From Pseudomonas sp. IPO3778 (GTDB lineage: Bacteria > Pseudomonadota > Gammaproteobacteria > Pseudomonadales > Pseudomonadaceae), in contig NZ_JACARC010000038.1 in the NCBI RefSeq assembly GCF_013386825.1, positions 13,147 through 77,146 of the forward strand: DNA of 64,000 nucleotides, written 5' to 3'. The stretch's first letter is position 1, and each line of letters starts with the position of its first letter. The position numbers and the translations under genes were made by a program. The notes under the pieces are model-generated. The model did not search any database and was not told the DNA's origin. It saw only the letters and a list, made by a program, of their open reading frames with translations. Shown piece by piece: positions 8,260-18,301 of the stretch.

Positions 8260-10432
8260 GAGCGGGTCCTTCGGGCGTAAGGGCAGCCAGGGGTGATTGC
8301 GGGTCCAGCAATGAGGTGCGGATAAAGTGCAGGTAACTTTTCACCCGGCGCAGGGCCGAGGTGTCGAAGTGCGGGGCGAAAGGTTCGTCGGTGGCCTGCA
8401 CCCGGCTGATGGCGTGGTCCACGGCGATCAGGCTGCGCTCCAGGTTGCTGGCGCTGGGTCGCAGGAACAGCCGCACCAGCGAACGGCCCATCACCCGGAT
8501 CGCCTGGCGCCACGGCTGGGATTCGGCATACGCCGGGTGCACCGGCAAGATCGCCTGTTCCTTGCGCAACTCGATAATCGCGTGGCCCACTTCCAGCACC
8601 ACGAACATCCAGCGCAGCAGGTTGCGTTGCACCTGCGGCTGCCCGGCGGCGAAGCCGTAGGCCTGGTGCAGCAGGTCGCGGGTGCGGCTTTCGAAACCCG
8701 ACGCCAGGCCCTTGAGCTTGCCGCTGATGGCGAACACCACTTGCTCGCGCAGATCCTGCTCCAGCCGGCGCCACAACCAGCGGCTGTTGGGCGGCAGGAT
8801 GATCGCGCCTGCCGCCGCACACACCAGCATGCCGATGACCATGGCGATGTAGTCGTTGATGAAGGCGTAAGGGTTGTAGACCGTCAGGTTGTCCGGCACC
8901 GAGCCGGTGCTGAAGAAGATCAGCAACCCCACGCCCACCCCGGCGTACTGCGGGCGCGAAGCCAGGAACGAACCGAAGATGATCACCGGGGCGAGCATCA
9001 CGCACAGCAGCGGGAACCCGTCGATCCAGGGGAACACGAAGAACATCTCGACAAAGCCCACCAGCGCCCCGATCAACGTGCCGCAAGCCATTTGAAATGC
9101 CATGCGCTTGGGGTTCGGCGTGGCGGCGGACAAGCCCACCGTCGCGGCGGCGATCAGGGTCATGGTGGCGCCGCTGGGCCAGGCGGTGGCCACCCAGTAG
9201 CTGCCCAGCACGACCAGAATGAACGAGGCACGAATCCCCGAAGCGGCGCAGGCCAGCCAGTTGGTTTTCGGGGTGTAGGGCTCGTCCCAGTGTTCGCGCG
9301 CGTGGCTGTGCTCGGCCAGGGAGGCGTGGGTTTGCGCGTAGCTGTGCAGCTCGTCGACGAAGCGGTACAGCAGCTCGTAGGCGGTGTGAAAATCCAGCTG
9401 CTCGGCATCGCTGGGCACACTCTCCTGAAAGCTCGCCCGCAGGCTGCGGACCTTGGCGGGCAGGCCCTCTTTGTAAGCCGTCAGTTGGCTGACCAGGCGC
9501 CCGGCATCAGGGCTGGTGAGGGCGCGGCCGGAGAAGCCGTCGAGCAATTCCGCCAGGTCTTGCAGGCCCGGTTTGATGGCCGCCACCACGTGGTCCGCCT
9601 GGTTGCTGCGTAGGCGTTCCAGCAATTGGTGCAGGGCGTTGAAACGGGTGGTGATGCCCATGAACTCGCTGTTCAGGCGCGTCAGCCGGCCATTGCGCCG
9701 ACGCATGTGCGGGTCTTCGAACACGGTGATGCTGCGCAGCCCTTCCAGGCCCACGGCTTCGGCGATAAAGCGCACGTTGCTGCGTTCAAAATCCTCACGC
9801 TCGCTGCGGCCCCGCAAGCCATCAGTGACAAACAGCGCGAACACACCGAAGCGCTGGTACAGGGCATTGCGCATCGCGGCGCTGGCGGTTTGCGGCAGGA
9901 TCGCGGCGCTGACCACCGTCGAGCAAACAATCCCCAACGAGATTTCCAGCACCCGCCACACCGCCGCCATAAACGCGCCGTCGGGATGGGCCAGGGCCGG
10001 CAAGCCGACCATCGCCGCGGTGTAGCCGGCCAGCACAAACCCGTAGGCGCGGAAGTTGCGGTTGCGGGTCGCGCCAGCGGTGCAGATGCCGACCCAGATC
10101 GCCAGCGAACCGAGGAACAGCTCAGTGTTCTGCGCAAACAACGCGATCAGAAACACCATCACCGCCGACCCCGCCAGGGTGCCAAGGAAGCGGTAAAAAC
10201 TCTTGGCGAACACCTGGCCGCTTTGCGGCTGCATCACGATAAATACGGTGATCATCGCGGTGCGCGGTTGCGGCAACTCCAGGCGCATGGCGAGCCACAA
10301 GGTCAGGAAGGCCGCGATCAGCACCTTGAAGATATAGACCCAGGTCACGCCGTCACTGCGTGCCCAATCGAAGAAACCACGGCGCCACTCAAGCGAGTGC
10401 AACCAGCGCAGCGGTGCAGGCAAGGGAGTCAT
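8249..10432 (-). CDS. FUSC-family (AaeB-like) inner-membrane efflux protein
   Basis: Large transporter-like protein of 727 residues. It has an N-terminal membrane block (about residues 29-175), a long soluble middle, and a second membrane block (about 395-525), the duplicated FUSC/aromatic-acid-exporter layout. It probably moves aromatic acids or similar organic anions out with the HlyD adaptor and the outer-membrane factor. It begins 10 bases after the stop of the outer-membrane factor gene, and its end overlaps the DUF1656 gene. Substrate is inferred from family only. Confidence 0.9.
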   Translation of the reverse strand: MTPLPAPLRWLHSLEWRRGFFDWARSDGVTWVYIFKVLIAAFLTLWLAMRLELPQPRTAMITVFIVMQPQSGQVFAKSFYRFLGTLAGSAVMVFLIALFAQNTELFLGSLAIWVGICTAGATRNRNFRAYGFVLAGYTAAMVGLPALAHPDGAFMAAVWRVLEISLGIVCSTVVSAAILPQTASAAMRNALYQRFGVFALFVTDGLRGRSEREDFERSNVRFIAEAVGLEGLRSITVFEDPHMRRRNGRLTRLNSEFMGITTRFNALHQLLERLRSNQADHVVAAIKPGLQDLAELLDGFSGRALTSPDAGRLVSQLTAYKEGLPAKVRSLRASFQESVPSDAEQLDFHTAYELLYRFVDELHSYAQTHASLAEHSHAREHWDEPYTPKTNWLACAASGIRASFILVVLGSYWVATAWPSGATMTLIAAATVGLSAATPNPKRMAFQMACGTLIGALVGFVEMFFVFPWIDGFPLLCVMLAPVIIFGSFLASRPQYAGVGVGLLIFFSTGSVPDNLTVYNPYAFINDYIAMVIGMLVCAAAGAIILPPNSRWLWRRLEQDLREQVVFAISGKLKGLASGFESRTRDLLHQAYGFAAGQPQVQRNLLRWMFVVLEVGHAIIELRKEQAILPVHPAYAESQPWRQAIRVMGRSLVRLFLRPSASNLERSLIAVDHAISRVQATDEPFAPHFDTSALRRVKSYLHFIRTSLLDPQSPLAALTPEGPAHAS

Positions 10433-10442
10433 CGCATCCTAC

Positions 10443-11954
10443 TCAGTGATCAAACACGGCGAGGGCCGCCGGGGTCTTGCTCGGCAAGGTCTTGCTGTCC
10501 TGGGGCACGTCGCTGCCGGCGCCCAGGCCGCCGCCCAATGCGGTCACCAGTTCGGCGTGGGCACTCAGGCGTGCGGCCTGGACCTGTTGCTGCACTTGCT
10601 GCTGGCGGAACAACAGGCTCTGGGCATTCAGCACATTGAGGTAATCGGTGAGGCCGCGCTGGTAGGCGATCATCGCGATGTCATAGGTTTTCTGCGCCGA
10701 GGCCACGGATTGCGCGGCGAAGGCCTGTTGCTTGTCCATCGACGCGCGGCGGATCAATTGGTCGCTGATACCCTTGAGCGCGTTGACCAGGGTCTGGTTG
10801 TAGTGCGCCACGGCGATGTCGTAGCCGGCGCTGGCCTCACCCAGTTGCGAACGCAGGCGGCCGCCATCAAAGATCGGCAGGCTGATGGCCGGGCCGGCGG
10901 TGTAATTGAGTTTCTTGCCGGTCAGGAACTCCAGCATGCCGCCGCCGGTGGCGACGTAGCCGAGGCTGCCCACCAGGTCGACGTTGGGGTAGAAACCGGC
11001 GTGGGCCACATCAATGCCACGGGCCTGGGCCGCCACTTGCCAGCGGCTGGCAACCACGTCCGGGCGCTGGCCAAGCAGTTCGGCGGGCAAGCTCGAGGGC
11101 AGTTTCAACGGCGCGGCGAGGGACAACGCAGGCCGCTGCAACTGCGCGCCCTCCCCCGGCCCTTTGCCCGCCAGCGCAGCCAGTTGGTTGCGGCTCAGGG
11201 CAATGGCTTCATCCAGGGCGTCCAGTTGCCGATGGGTTTCCGGCAACGGCGTCTCGGCCTGGCTGACTTCGAAGTGGGTGCCGATCCCGCCATTCAAGCG
11301 CTTTTGTGCAAGGTCCAGGATCTGTTGTTGCTGGGCCAGGGTAGCGGCCACGATGTCCCGTTGGGCAAAGTGCAGCGACAGCTGGATATAGGCGCGCACC
11401 ACGTTGCTCTGCAATTCGAGCCGGGCCTGGCGCGCTTCGGCGACGCTCATGTGGGCCATGTCCACGGCACGCTCGGTGGCATTGCTTTCGCGGCCCCAGA
11501 GGTCAAGGGCGTAGCTGAAGCCCAGGGATGCGTTGTTGTCCCAGGTGGTGGCATTGTCCAGGTTGCCCGGGCCGTAGAATTGATCGCTCGGCCAGTTGTG
11601 GCGCTTGAGGGTGGCGTCGCCGGTGACCTGCAACGACTCGGCCGACTCGGCGACCCCGGCCATGGCCCGGGCCTCACGCACGCGGGCGGCGGCCATGGCC
11701 ATGCTCGGGCTGCCTTGCACGGCGAGGTCAATCCAGTGGTTGAGTTGCGGGTCGCCGTAGGCTTGCCACCATTGCGCGGTGGGCCAGTGGGCGTCCTGGG
11801 CAGCGGTTTTGATCGCTTCGTCGGTGGCCAATGTATTGGCGGCGAGTGACTGCCCTTTGGGGGCAATGCCTGCGGTTCCGATGCAGCCGCTGATGGCTAA
11901 CGATAAGGCCCAAACACTGAGAGTCTTCAGCTCTCTGCTGATGCGACGCGGCAC
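10443..11954 (-). CDS. Outer-membrane efflux lipoprotein (NodT/OprM type)
   Basis: TolC-family channel of 503 residues. The N-terminus has a lipoprotein signal with lipobox AISGC near residue 23. Two repeats of coiled-coil outer-membrane factor sequence follow (for example NSLAALAG-like repeats and the segment QKTYDIAMIAYQRGLTDYLNVL). As first gene of the operon it supplies the exit duct for the FUSC/HlyD system. It is divergent from a LysR gene, with 180 bases between the starts. Confidence 0.92.
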   Translation of the reverse strand: MPRRISRELKTLSVWALSLAISGCIGTAGIAPKGQSLAANTLATDEAIKTAAQDAHWPTAQWWQAYGDPQLNHWIDLAVQGSPSMAMAAARVREARAMAGVAESAESLQVTGDATLKRHNWPSDQFYGPGNLDNATTWDNNASLGFSYALDLWGRESNATERAVDMAHMSVAEARQARLELQSNVVRAYIQLSLHFAQRDIVAATLAQQQQILDLAQKRLNGGIGTHFEVSQAETPLPETHRQLDALDEAIALSRNQLAALAGKGPGEGAQLQRPALSLAAPLKLPSSLPAELLGQRPDVVASRWQVAAQARGIDVAHAGFYPNVDLVGSLGYVATGGGMLEFLTGKKLNYTAGPAISLPIFDGGRLRSQLGEASAGYDIAVAHYNQTLVNALKGISDQLIRRASMDKQQAFAAQSVASAQKTYDIAMIAYQRGLTDYLNVLNAQSLLFRQQQVQQQVQAARLSAHAELVTALGGGLGAGSDVPQDSKTLPSKTPAALAVFDH

Positions 11955-12030
11955 TGCTGCGAATTCCTGAAAGGGTGTTGCGGGAAAGGTGGCGCAATTC
12001 TATGGGGCGGGCTGGATGGCGATAAGGTGG

Positions 12031-12044
12031 GATTCTTGTGAATC
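12031..12044. promoter_or_regulatory. Candidate LysR operator palindrome
   Basis: GATTC-TTGT-GAATC is a perfect 5-base dyad in the 180-base space between the divergent efflux operon and the LysR gene, 77 bases before the efflux start and 91 before the regulator start. LysR proteins usually bind such dyads between divergent genes; binding is inferred. Confidence 0.4.
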
Positions 12045-12134
12045 TTTGTTACCGTTCAGGCGATAATCTTTTGGTAGGGATCACTGGACCCTGCAACTTC
12101 GTGTCACAATTTGCCATCTCCCAGAGAGCACCCC

Positions 12135-13103
12135 ATGGACACTTTGCAAAACATGCGCGCCTTCAGTTGCGTGGCCGAAGCCGGCAGCTTCACCGCCGCC
12201 GCCGTGCAACTGGACACCACCACCGCCAACGTCTCGCGCGCGGTCTCCAACCTTGAGGCCCATCTGCAAACCCGTTTGCTCAACCGCACCACCCGCCGCA
12301 TCGCCCTGACCGAGGCCGGCAAGCGCTATTTGCTGCGCTGTGAGCAGATCCTGGCCTATGTCGAAGAGGCGGAAGCCGAGGCGAGCGACGCCCACGCACG
12401 CCCCGCCGGGCAACTGAAAGTGCACACCATGACCGGCATCGGCCAGCACTTTGTGATCGACGCCATCGCCCGCTACCGCCGCACGCACCCGGACGTGACC
12501 TTTGACCTGACCCTGGCCAACCGCGTGCCGGACCTGCTGGACGAGGGCTACGACGTGTCCATCGTGCTGGCCAGCGAGCTGCCGGATTCGGGTTTTGTCT
12601 CGCAACGGCTGGGGATCACCTACAGCATCGCCTGTGCCTCGCCGGCCTACGTCAAGGCCAACGGTTGCGCGCACCGGCCCAGCGACCTGCTCAACCACGC
12701 GTGCCTGCGCCTGGTCAGCCCGGTGATTCAATTGGATAAATGGTCGTTCAACGGGCCGGAAGGCCAGGAAAGTGTCGCCATCAACAGCTCACCGTTCCTG
12801 GTGAACTCGGCGGATGCGATGAAGACCGCGATCACCAGCGGCATGGGCGTTGGCCTGTTGCCGGTGTATGCGGCGATTGAAGGGCTGCGCAACGGCACAC
12901 TGGTACGGGTGATGCCCAACTATCGCTCCCAGGAGCTGAACCTGTACGCCATCTACCCCTCGCGCCAATACCTGGACGCGAAGATCAAGACGTGGGTGGA
13001 ATACCTGCGCGGTTCGTTGCCGGAGATCATGGCGGCGCATCAGGCGGAATTGGCGGCCTATGAGCTGAGCGGCAGTTTGGCCGGAGCCCGGCTGAGTAAC
13101 TGA
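12135..13103 (+). CDS. LysR-family transcriptional regulator
   Basis: The N-terminal winged helix-turn-helix (about residues 3-62: FTAAAVQLDTTTANVSRAVS, then TTRRIALTEAGKRY) is followed by a type-2 periplasmic-binding effector domain. At 322 residues it is slightly longer than most of the family. The ATG at 135 (MDTLQNM) is the family-like start; the frame is open a further 24 bases upstream. Its divergent position makes it the likely regulator of the adjacent FUSC/HlyD efflux operon, as AaeR is for aaeXAB, with an aromatic acid as a plausible inducer. Confidence 0.92.
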   Translation: MDTLQNMRAFSCVAEAGSFTAAAVQLDTTTANVSRAVSNLEAHLQTRLLNRTTRRIALTEAGKRYLLRCEQILAYVEEAEAEASDAHARPAGQLKVHTMTGIGQHFVIDAIARYRRTHPDVTFDLTLANRVPDLLDEGYDVSIVLASELPDSGFVSQRLGITYSIACASPAYVKANGCAHRPSDLLNHACLRLVSPVIQLDKWSFNGPEGQESVAINSSPFLVNSADAMKTAITSGMGVGLLPVYAAIEGLRNGTLVRVMPNYRSQELNLYAIYPSRQYLDAKIKTWVEYLRGSLPEIMAAHQAELAAYELSGSLAGARLSN

Positions 13104-13142
13104 TGCTGATTGAAGCGTGCACAGGGACAGGGACGCCACCCG

Positions 13143-14507
13143 CTACACCGGCAGTGTAATGCCAAAGGTATTGCCGCCGCCCTCGCTGCGCACAAATACA
13201 TCCCCGCCGTGCATCAGCGCGATCGCCTTGACGATCGCCAGCCCCAACCCGTGATTGGCCCCGCTATTGCTGCGGGACGCATCCACCCGATAAAACCGCT
13301 CAAACAACCGGGGCAAATGCTCGCTGGCAATCTCATCGCCCGGGTTGGTCACGCCAATCGCCACGTGATCCTCCAGCGCTTCGATCTTCACCTCGATCAC
13401 CTGGCCAGGCGCCGTGTGCTGCACCGCATTGCTCAACAGATTGATCAACGCCCGGCGCAGATGCGCCTTCTCGATCTGCACCTGGGCATCGCCGCTCACC
13501 CGCACCTGCACCTGGGCGTCTTCGAGGATGAAGTCCAGGTAATCCAGGGTGGTCGCCACTTCATCGGCCAGTGAACTGATGATCAGTTTAGTGGCCTTGC
13601 TGCCCTGGTCGGCGCTGGCCAGAAACAGCATGTCATTGATGATCGAACGCAACCGTTCCAGCTCTTCGAGGTTCGATTGCAGCACCTCGAAATAATGCTC
13701 GGCCGAACGCCCACGGGTCAGTGCCACCTGGGTCTGGCCAATCAGATTGGTCAGCGGCGAGCGCAGTTCATGGGCCACGTCGGCGTTGAACGACTCCAGG
13801 CGTGAATAGGCTTGCTCCACCCGGTCCAGGGTCGAGTTGAAGGAATTGACGAACTGCTTCAGCTCCGGCGGCAATGGCGACAATTGCAGGCGCCCGGAAA
13901 GTTTCGGCGGCGCGAGTTTCTGCGCCTCGTCCGACAGTTTGATCAGCGGCTTGAGGCCGATACGCGCCACCCAGAACCCCAGCAACGACGCCAGCAGCAC
14001 CCCGACAAACGCCAGGCCGATCAGCGCCACCAGCAGTTGATGTTGGGTGGCGCGGAAGTTCTCGGTGTCGACCGCGATCATAAAGCGCAGCGGCGGGCGC
14101 TGGTCCTTGGCCGGGAACTGGCTGACCAGCACTTTGAACGGATGATGATGGCCCGGCAGGTGCAAATCACGCTTGCCGGTCGGGCCCTCGGCGAAGGCGC
14201 GAATCTGCGCGTCCGGGTTGCCATATTCGTAGGCAGGGTCGCTGCTCACCACCCAGAAACGGATGCGCTTGTCTTCCTCACCCAACAGCTTGAGCTTGGC
14301 GGTGATCTTGGCCCAATGGTCCGGCGTACCAAAGCGATTTACCGAGGACTCCAGCACGCTGTAACGCGCATCCAGCTCGGCGCCGGGCAGCAAGCCCAGG
14401 CCTTTGTCCACCTGCTGGTACAGCGCGCCGCCGATCAACAGGAAGATCAGCAGCGCCACCAGGGTGAACATGCCGCTCAGGCGCAGGGCGATGGAGTTAG
14501 CCGACAC
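13143..14507 (-). CDS. Sensor histidine kinase, heavy-metal-sensor (CusS/IrlS) type
   Basis: 454 residues: membrane helix 1 (about 10-29), periplasmic sensor (30-155), helix 2 (158-181), HAMP, dimerisation domain with phospho-acceptor His246 (ADVAHELRSPL), and an ATPase domain with NLLSNAVQHT and GLGLAIVKAIALMHGG. The periplasmic part contains a histidine cluster (H116, H120, H121, H122) next to proline and glycine, suggestive of metal binding. I use the GTG at 14507, which overlaps the regulator gene by 11 bases; upstream sequence in frame lies inside that gene. It is the last gene of the RND efflux operon. The signal is unknown. Confidence 0.9.
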   Translation of the reverse strand: MSANSIALRLSGMFTLVALLIFLLIGGALYQQVDKGLGLLPGAELDARYSVLESSVNRFGTPDHWAKITAKLKLLGEEDKRIRFWVVSSDPAYEYGNPDAQIRAFAEGPTGKRDLHLPGHHHPFKVLVSQFPAKDQRPPLRFMIAVDTENFRATQHQLLVALIGLAFVGVLLASLLGFWVARIGLKPLIKLSDEAQKLAPPKLSGRLQLSPLPPELKQFVNSFNSTLDRVEQAYSRLESFNADVAHELRSPLTNLIGQTQVALTRGRSAEHYFEVLQSNLEELERLRSIINDMLFLASADQGSKATKLIISSLADEVATTLDYLDFILEDAQVQVRVSGDAQVQIEKAHLRRALINLLSNAVQHTAPGQVIEVKIEALEDHVAIGVTNPGDEIASEHLPRLFERFYRVDASRSNSGANHGLGLAIVKAIALMHGGDVFVRSEGGGNTFGITLPV

Positions 14508-15174
14508 TGCGGTTCTCCAGCACGTAACCCATGCCACGGATGGTGTGCAGCAGCTTCTGTTCGAACGGGCCGTCGAGCTTGGCCCGCAGGCGCTTGATCG
14601 CCACTTCCACCACGTTGGCGTCACTGTCGAAATTGATGTCCCAGACCATTTCCGCAATCGAGGTCTTGGACAGGATTTCACCCTGGCGCCGGGCCAAGAC
14701 GCTGAGCAGCGAGAACTCCTTGGCGGTCAGGTCCAGGCGAATGCCGTTGCGACTGGCCTTGCGGCTGATCAGGTCGATCCACAGGTCGGCGATGGTCACC
14801 TGCACCGGCTCATGCCCACCGCTGCGCCGGGTAAGGGCCTGCAGGCGCGCCACCAGTTCGAGGAACGAGAACGGCTTGCCGAGGTAATCGTCTGCGCCTT
14901 CGCGCAGGCCACGGATACGGTCTTCCACCCGCTCGCGGGCGGTGAGCATGATCACCGGCGTCTGCTTGCGGGCGCGCAGCGCGCGCAACACACCAAAGCC
15001 GTCCAGGCCGGGCAGCATCACGTCGAGCACGATCACCGCGTAATCGTTCTCCAGGGCCAGGTGCAACCCTTCGACGCCTTCACGGGCGACGTCGACGGTA
15101 TAGCCCTGTTCCGTCAGCCCGCGGTGCAGGTAGTCGGCGGTTTTTTCTTCGTCTTCAATAATCAGTACACGCAT
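14497..15174 (-). CDS. OmpR-family response regulator (CusR/IrlR type)
   Basis: 225-residue regulator. The receiver domain has acidic residues 8-9 (IIEDEE), phospho-acceptor Asp51 (VLDVMLPGLDG), Thr78 and Lys100 (YLGKPF). The winged-helix DNA-binding domain contains LTAKEFSLLSVLARRQGE and ends with GMGYVLENR. Paired with the overlapping sensor kinase gene. It begins 31 bases after the RND pump gene and presumably controls the operon. The CusR/IrlR subfamily often responds to copper or silver; the signal here is not proven. Confidence 0.93.
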   Translation of the reverse strand: MRVLIIEDEEKTADYLHRGLTEQGYTVDVAREGVEGLHLALENDYAVIVLDVMLPGLDGFGVLRALRARKQTPVIMLTARERVEDRIRGLREGADDYLGKPFSFLELVARLQALTRRSGGHEPVQVTIADLWIDLISRKASRNGIRLDLTAKEFSLLSVLARRQGEILSKTSIAEMVWDINFDSDANVVEVAIKRLRAKLDGPFEQKLLHTIRGMGYVLENRSVG

Positions 15175-15205
15175 GAGCCTTTTGTTCCAGGACGGGGCCT
15201 CAGCC

Positions 15206-18200
15206 TCAGTGTGTGGTTGCCAGCTGGGGAGCTGGTTTGGGTCTATGGAAAAACTTCTCGAGGTACAAGTATATGACCGGCGTGGTGAACAGTGTCAGCG
15301 CCTGGCTCACCAGCAACCCGCCCACCACCGCGATGCCCAACGGCTGGCGCATTTCCGCGCCGGGGCCGGAGCCCAGCATCAGCGGCACCGCACCCAGCAG
15401 CGCGGCCAGGGTGGTCATGATGATCGGCCGGAACCGCGTGACGCAGGCTTCGTAAATCGCCTCTTCAGGCGGCAGGCCGCGCACGCGCTGGGCGTCCAGG
15501 GCGAAGTCGATCATCAGGATGCCGTTCTTCTTCACGATCCCGATCAGCAGCACCAGGCCGATCAGCGCCATGATCGAAAAGTCCTGGCCCATCAGCGACA
15601 ACATGATCAGCGCACCCAACCCCGCCGACGGCAAGGTGGAGATGATCGTCAGCGGGTGCACGAAGCTCTCGTACAGCACGCCCAGGATAATGTAGACCGC
15701 CACCAGCGCCGCGAGAATCAGCCAGGGCTGGCTGGCCAACGAACTCTGGAACGCCTGGGCCGCGCCCTGGAAGTTGCCGATGATGGTGCTCGGCATGCCG
15801 ATTTCATTCTTGGCCTGGTTGAGCATGATCACCGCATCGCCCAACGCGATGCCCGGCGCCAGGTTGAACGACAGGTTGGCCGCCGGGAACATGCCGTCAT
15901 GGCTGATGGACAAGGGCCCGATGGTCGGCGGGTCGACCTTGGCCACCGCCGACAGCGGCACCATCTCGTTGGTCAGCGGCGAGCGCAGGTAGAAGTAATT
16001 CAGGCTTTCAGCCTTGCCGCGTTGCTGGGTGTCCAGCTCCAGTACCACCTGGTACTGGTTGATCTCGGTCTGGAATTCGTTGATCTGGCGCTGGCCGAAG
16101 GCATCGTACAGCGCCTGGTCCACATCGGTGGCGGTGAGGCCAAAGCGCGCGGCAGCCTGACGATCGATGCTGATGTGGGTGATGCTGCCCCCCAGTTGCA
16201 AGTCGTTGGACAGGTCACGGAACGCCGGGTTGGCCCGCAGTTTTTCGGTGAGGCGCTGGGTCCAGGTATTCAGGGTCGGGCCGTCATTGCTCTTGAGCAC
16301 GTACTGGTACTGGGCACGGCTTGGGCCGGAGCTGAGGTTGATGTCCTGGCCGGCGCGCAGGTACAACACGATACCCGGTACTTTCGCCAGTTTCGGCCGG
16401 ATCCGGTCGATAAACTGGCTGGCAGACACATCACGATCCCCGCGGTCCTTCAAGGCGATCCAGAACCGGCCGTTGGCGATGGTCTGGTTGCTGCCGGTCA
16501 CGCCCACCGAATGGGAGAACGCTTCCACCGCCGGGTCATCCTTGACGATCTCGGCAATCGCCTTGTGTTTGGCGACCATGTCCGGGAACGACACGTCGGC
16601 GGCCGCTTCGCTGGTGCCGAGGACAAAGCCGGTGTCTTGTACAGGGAAGAAACCCTTGGGGATGTACACGTAGCCCACCACCGCCAGGGCCAGGGTCACC
16701 AGGAAAATCGCGGCCATGGTGCGCTGGTGGGCCAGGGCGCGGCGCAAATTGCGCGCGTAACCGGCGAGCAGACGCTCGCTGAAACCGGGTTTGTCATGGG
16801 CGTGATGGGTCGGCGCGCGCATGAACAACGCGGCCAGGGTCGGCGCCAGGGTCAGTGAGACCACCACCGAAATCAGGATGGTCGACGTGGCCGTCAGCGC
16901 AAACTCCTTGAACAACCGCCCCACCACACCGCCCATGAACAGCAGCGGAATAAACGCCGCCACCAGCGAGAAGCTGATGGACACCACGGTAAAGCCGATT
17001 TCACCCGCGCCTTTGATCGCGGCCTCGCGCTTGTCGAGGCCCGCCTCCAGGTGGCGGTGAATGTTCTCCACCACCACGATGGCATCGTCCACCACAAACC
17101 CCACGGCAATCACGATCGCCACCAGGGTCAGGTTGTTCAGGCTGAAGCCCATCAAGTACATCAGCGCAAAACTGGCCACCAGCGACACGCCCAGCACGCT
17201 GGACACAATCAAGGTGGCGGACAACTGACGCAGGAACAGCGCCATCACCGCCACCACCAGCAGGATGGCGATCAGCAGGGTCACTTCCACTTCATGCAGG
17301 GACGCACGGATGGTCTTGGTGCGGTCGGTCAACACGCTGACCTGCACCGAAGCCGGCAACATGGCTTGCAGGCGTGGCAACTCGGCTTGAATGCGGTCTA
17401 CGGTCTCGACGATATTCGCGCCGGGCTGGCGGGAGATCACCAGGTTGACCCCCGGCGTGTCGCCGGACCAGGCCTGCACGTAGGCGTTTTCCGAACCATT
17501 GACGACTTTGGCGATATCCCGCAGTTGTACGGGGGCTCCATCCTTGTAGGACACGATCAGCTGGGCGTAGTCCTCGGGGTGGAACAACTGGTCGTTGGTC
17601 GACAGGGTCGACACGCTGTTCTCGCCGTAGATCGCGCCCTTGGCCAGGTTCAGGCTCGATTGCTGGATCGCCAGGCGCACGTCCGCCAGGGTCAGGCCGA
17701 TGGCCGCGAGCTTATCGGCCGACGCCTGCACCCGGATGGCCGGGCGTTGCTGGCCGGTGATGTTGATCTGGCCGACACCGTCGATCTGGCTGATCTGACG
17801 GGCCAGCAGGGTTTCCACGTAGTCGCTCAGCTCGGTGCTGGGCATGCTGTCGGAGCTGACGCTGAGGATCAGCACCGGGCTGTCCGCCGGGTTGACCTTC
17901 TTCCAGGTCGGCAGGCTCGGCATGTCGCTGGGCAGTTTGCCGGAGGCGGTGTTGATCGCCGCCTGCACTTCTTGCGCGGCGGTGTCGATGCTCTTGGTGA
18001 GGGTGAACTGCAGGGTCAGGAGGCTGGAGCCCAAGGCACTACTGGAGGTCATCTGAGTCATGCCGGGGATGGCACTGAATTGCACCTCCAGCGGGGTGGC
18101 CACCGACGAAGCCATGGTGTCCGGGCTGGCGCCGGGCAGCGTGGCGCTGACCTGGATCGTCGGAAACTCCGCTTCCGGCAGTGGTGCGATGGCCAGGCGC

Positions 18201-18301
18201 GGGAACGCAATCATCCCAAGCAATACCAGGGCGAAGGTCAGCAGCAAGGTGGCGACCGGGTGATCGACGCACCAGGCCGACGGCGAACGAGTGCCACTCA
18301 T
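15206..18301 (-). CDS. RND multidrug efflux pump (HAE1, MdtB/MdtC-like)
   Basis: Inner-membrane proton-driven pump of 1031 residues, the usual HAE1 length. It opens with CVDHPVATLLLTFALVLLG and carries the TM4 acidic pair in VGFVVDDAIVVVENIHRHLE (about residues 404-405) used for proton relay. The two porter/docking halves and twelve helices appear complete. Sequence style is closest to MdtB/MdtC/MuxB. Its ATG overlaps the adaptor stop (ATGA). Only one pump gene is present, unlike mdtABC, and no outer-membrane channel gene lies in the operon, so it probably borrows a TolC/OprM-type duct. Confidence 0.94.
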   Translation of the reverse strand: MSGTRSPSAWCVDHPVATLLLTFALVLLGMIAFPRLAIAPLPEAEFPTIQVSATLPGASPDTMASSVATPLEVQFSAIPGMTQMTSSSALGSSLLTLQFTLTKSIDTAAQEVQAAINTASGKLPSDMPSLPTWKKVNPADSPVLILSVSSDSMPSTELSDYVETLLARQISQIDGVGQINITGQQRPAIRVQASADKLAAIGLTLADVRLAIQQSSLNLAKGAIYGENSVSTLSTNDQLFHPEDYAQLIVSYKDGAPVQLRDIAKVVNGSENAYVQAWSGDTPGVNLVISRQPGANIVETVDRIQAELPRLQAMLPASVQVSVLTDRTKTIRASLHEVEVTLLIAILLVVAVMALFLRQLSATLIVSSVLGVSLVASFALMYLMGFSLNNLTLVAIVIAVGFVVDDAIVVVENIHRHLEAGLDKREAAIKGAGEIGFTVVSISFSLVAAFIPLLFMGGVVGRLFKEFALTATSTILISVVVSLTLAPTLAALFMRAPTHHAHDKPGFSERLLAGYARNLRRALAHQRTMAAIFLVTLALAVVGYVYIPKGFFPVQDTGFVLGTSEAAADVSFPDMVAKHKAIAEIVKDDPAVEAFSHSVGVTGSNQTIANGRFWIALKDRGDRDVSASQFIDRIRPKLAKVPGIVLYLRAGQDINLSSGPSRAQYQYVLKSNDGPTLNTWTQRLTEKLRANPAFRDLSNDLQLGGSITHISIDRQAAARFGLTATDVDQALYDAFGQRQINEFQTEINQYQVVLELDTQQRGKAESLNYFYLRSPLTNEMVPLSAVAKVDPPTIGPLSISHDGMFPAANLSFNLAPGIALGDAVIMLNQAKNEIGMPSTIIGNFQGAAQAFQSSLASQPWLILAALVAVYIILGVLYESFVHPLTIISTLPSAGLGALIMLSLMGQDFSIMALIGLVLLIGIVKKNGILMIDFALDAQRVRGLPPEEAIYEACVTRFRPIIMTTLAALLGAVPLMLGSGPGAEMRQPLGIAVVGGLLVSQALTLFTTPVIYLYLEKFFHRPKPAPQLATTH

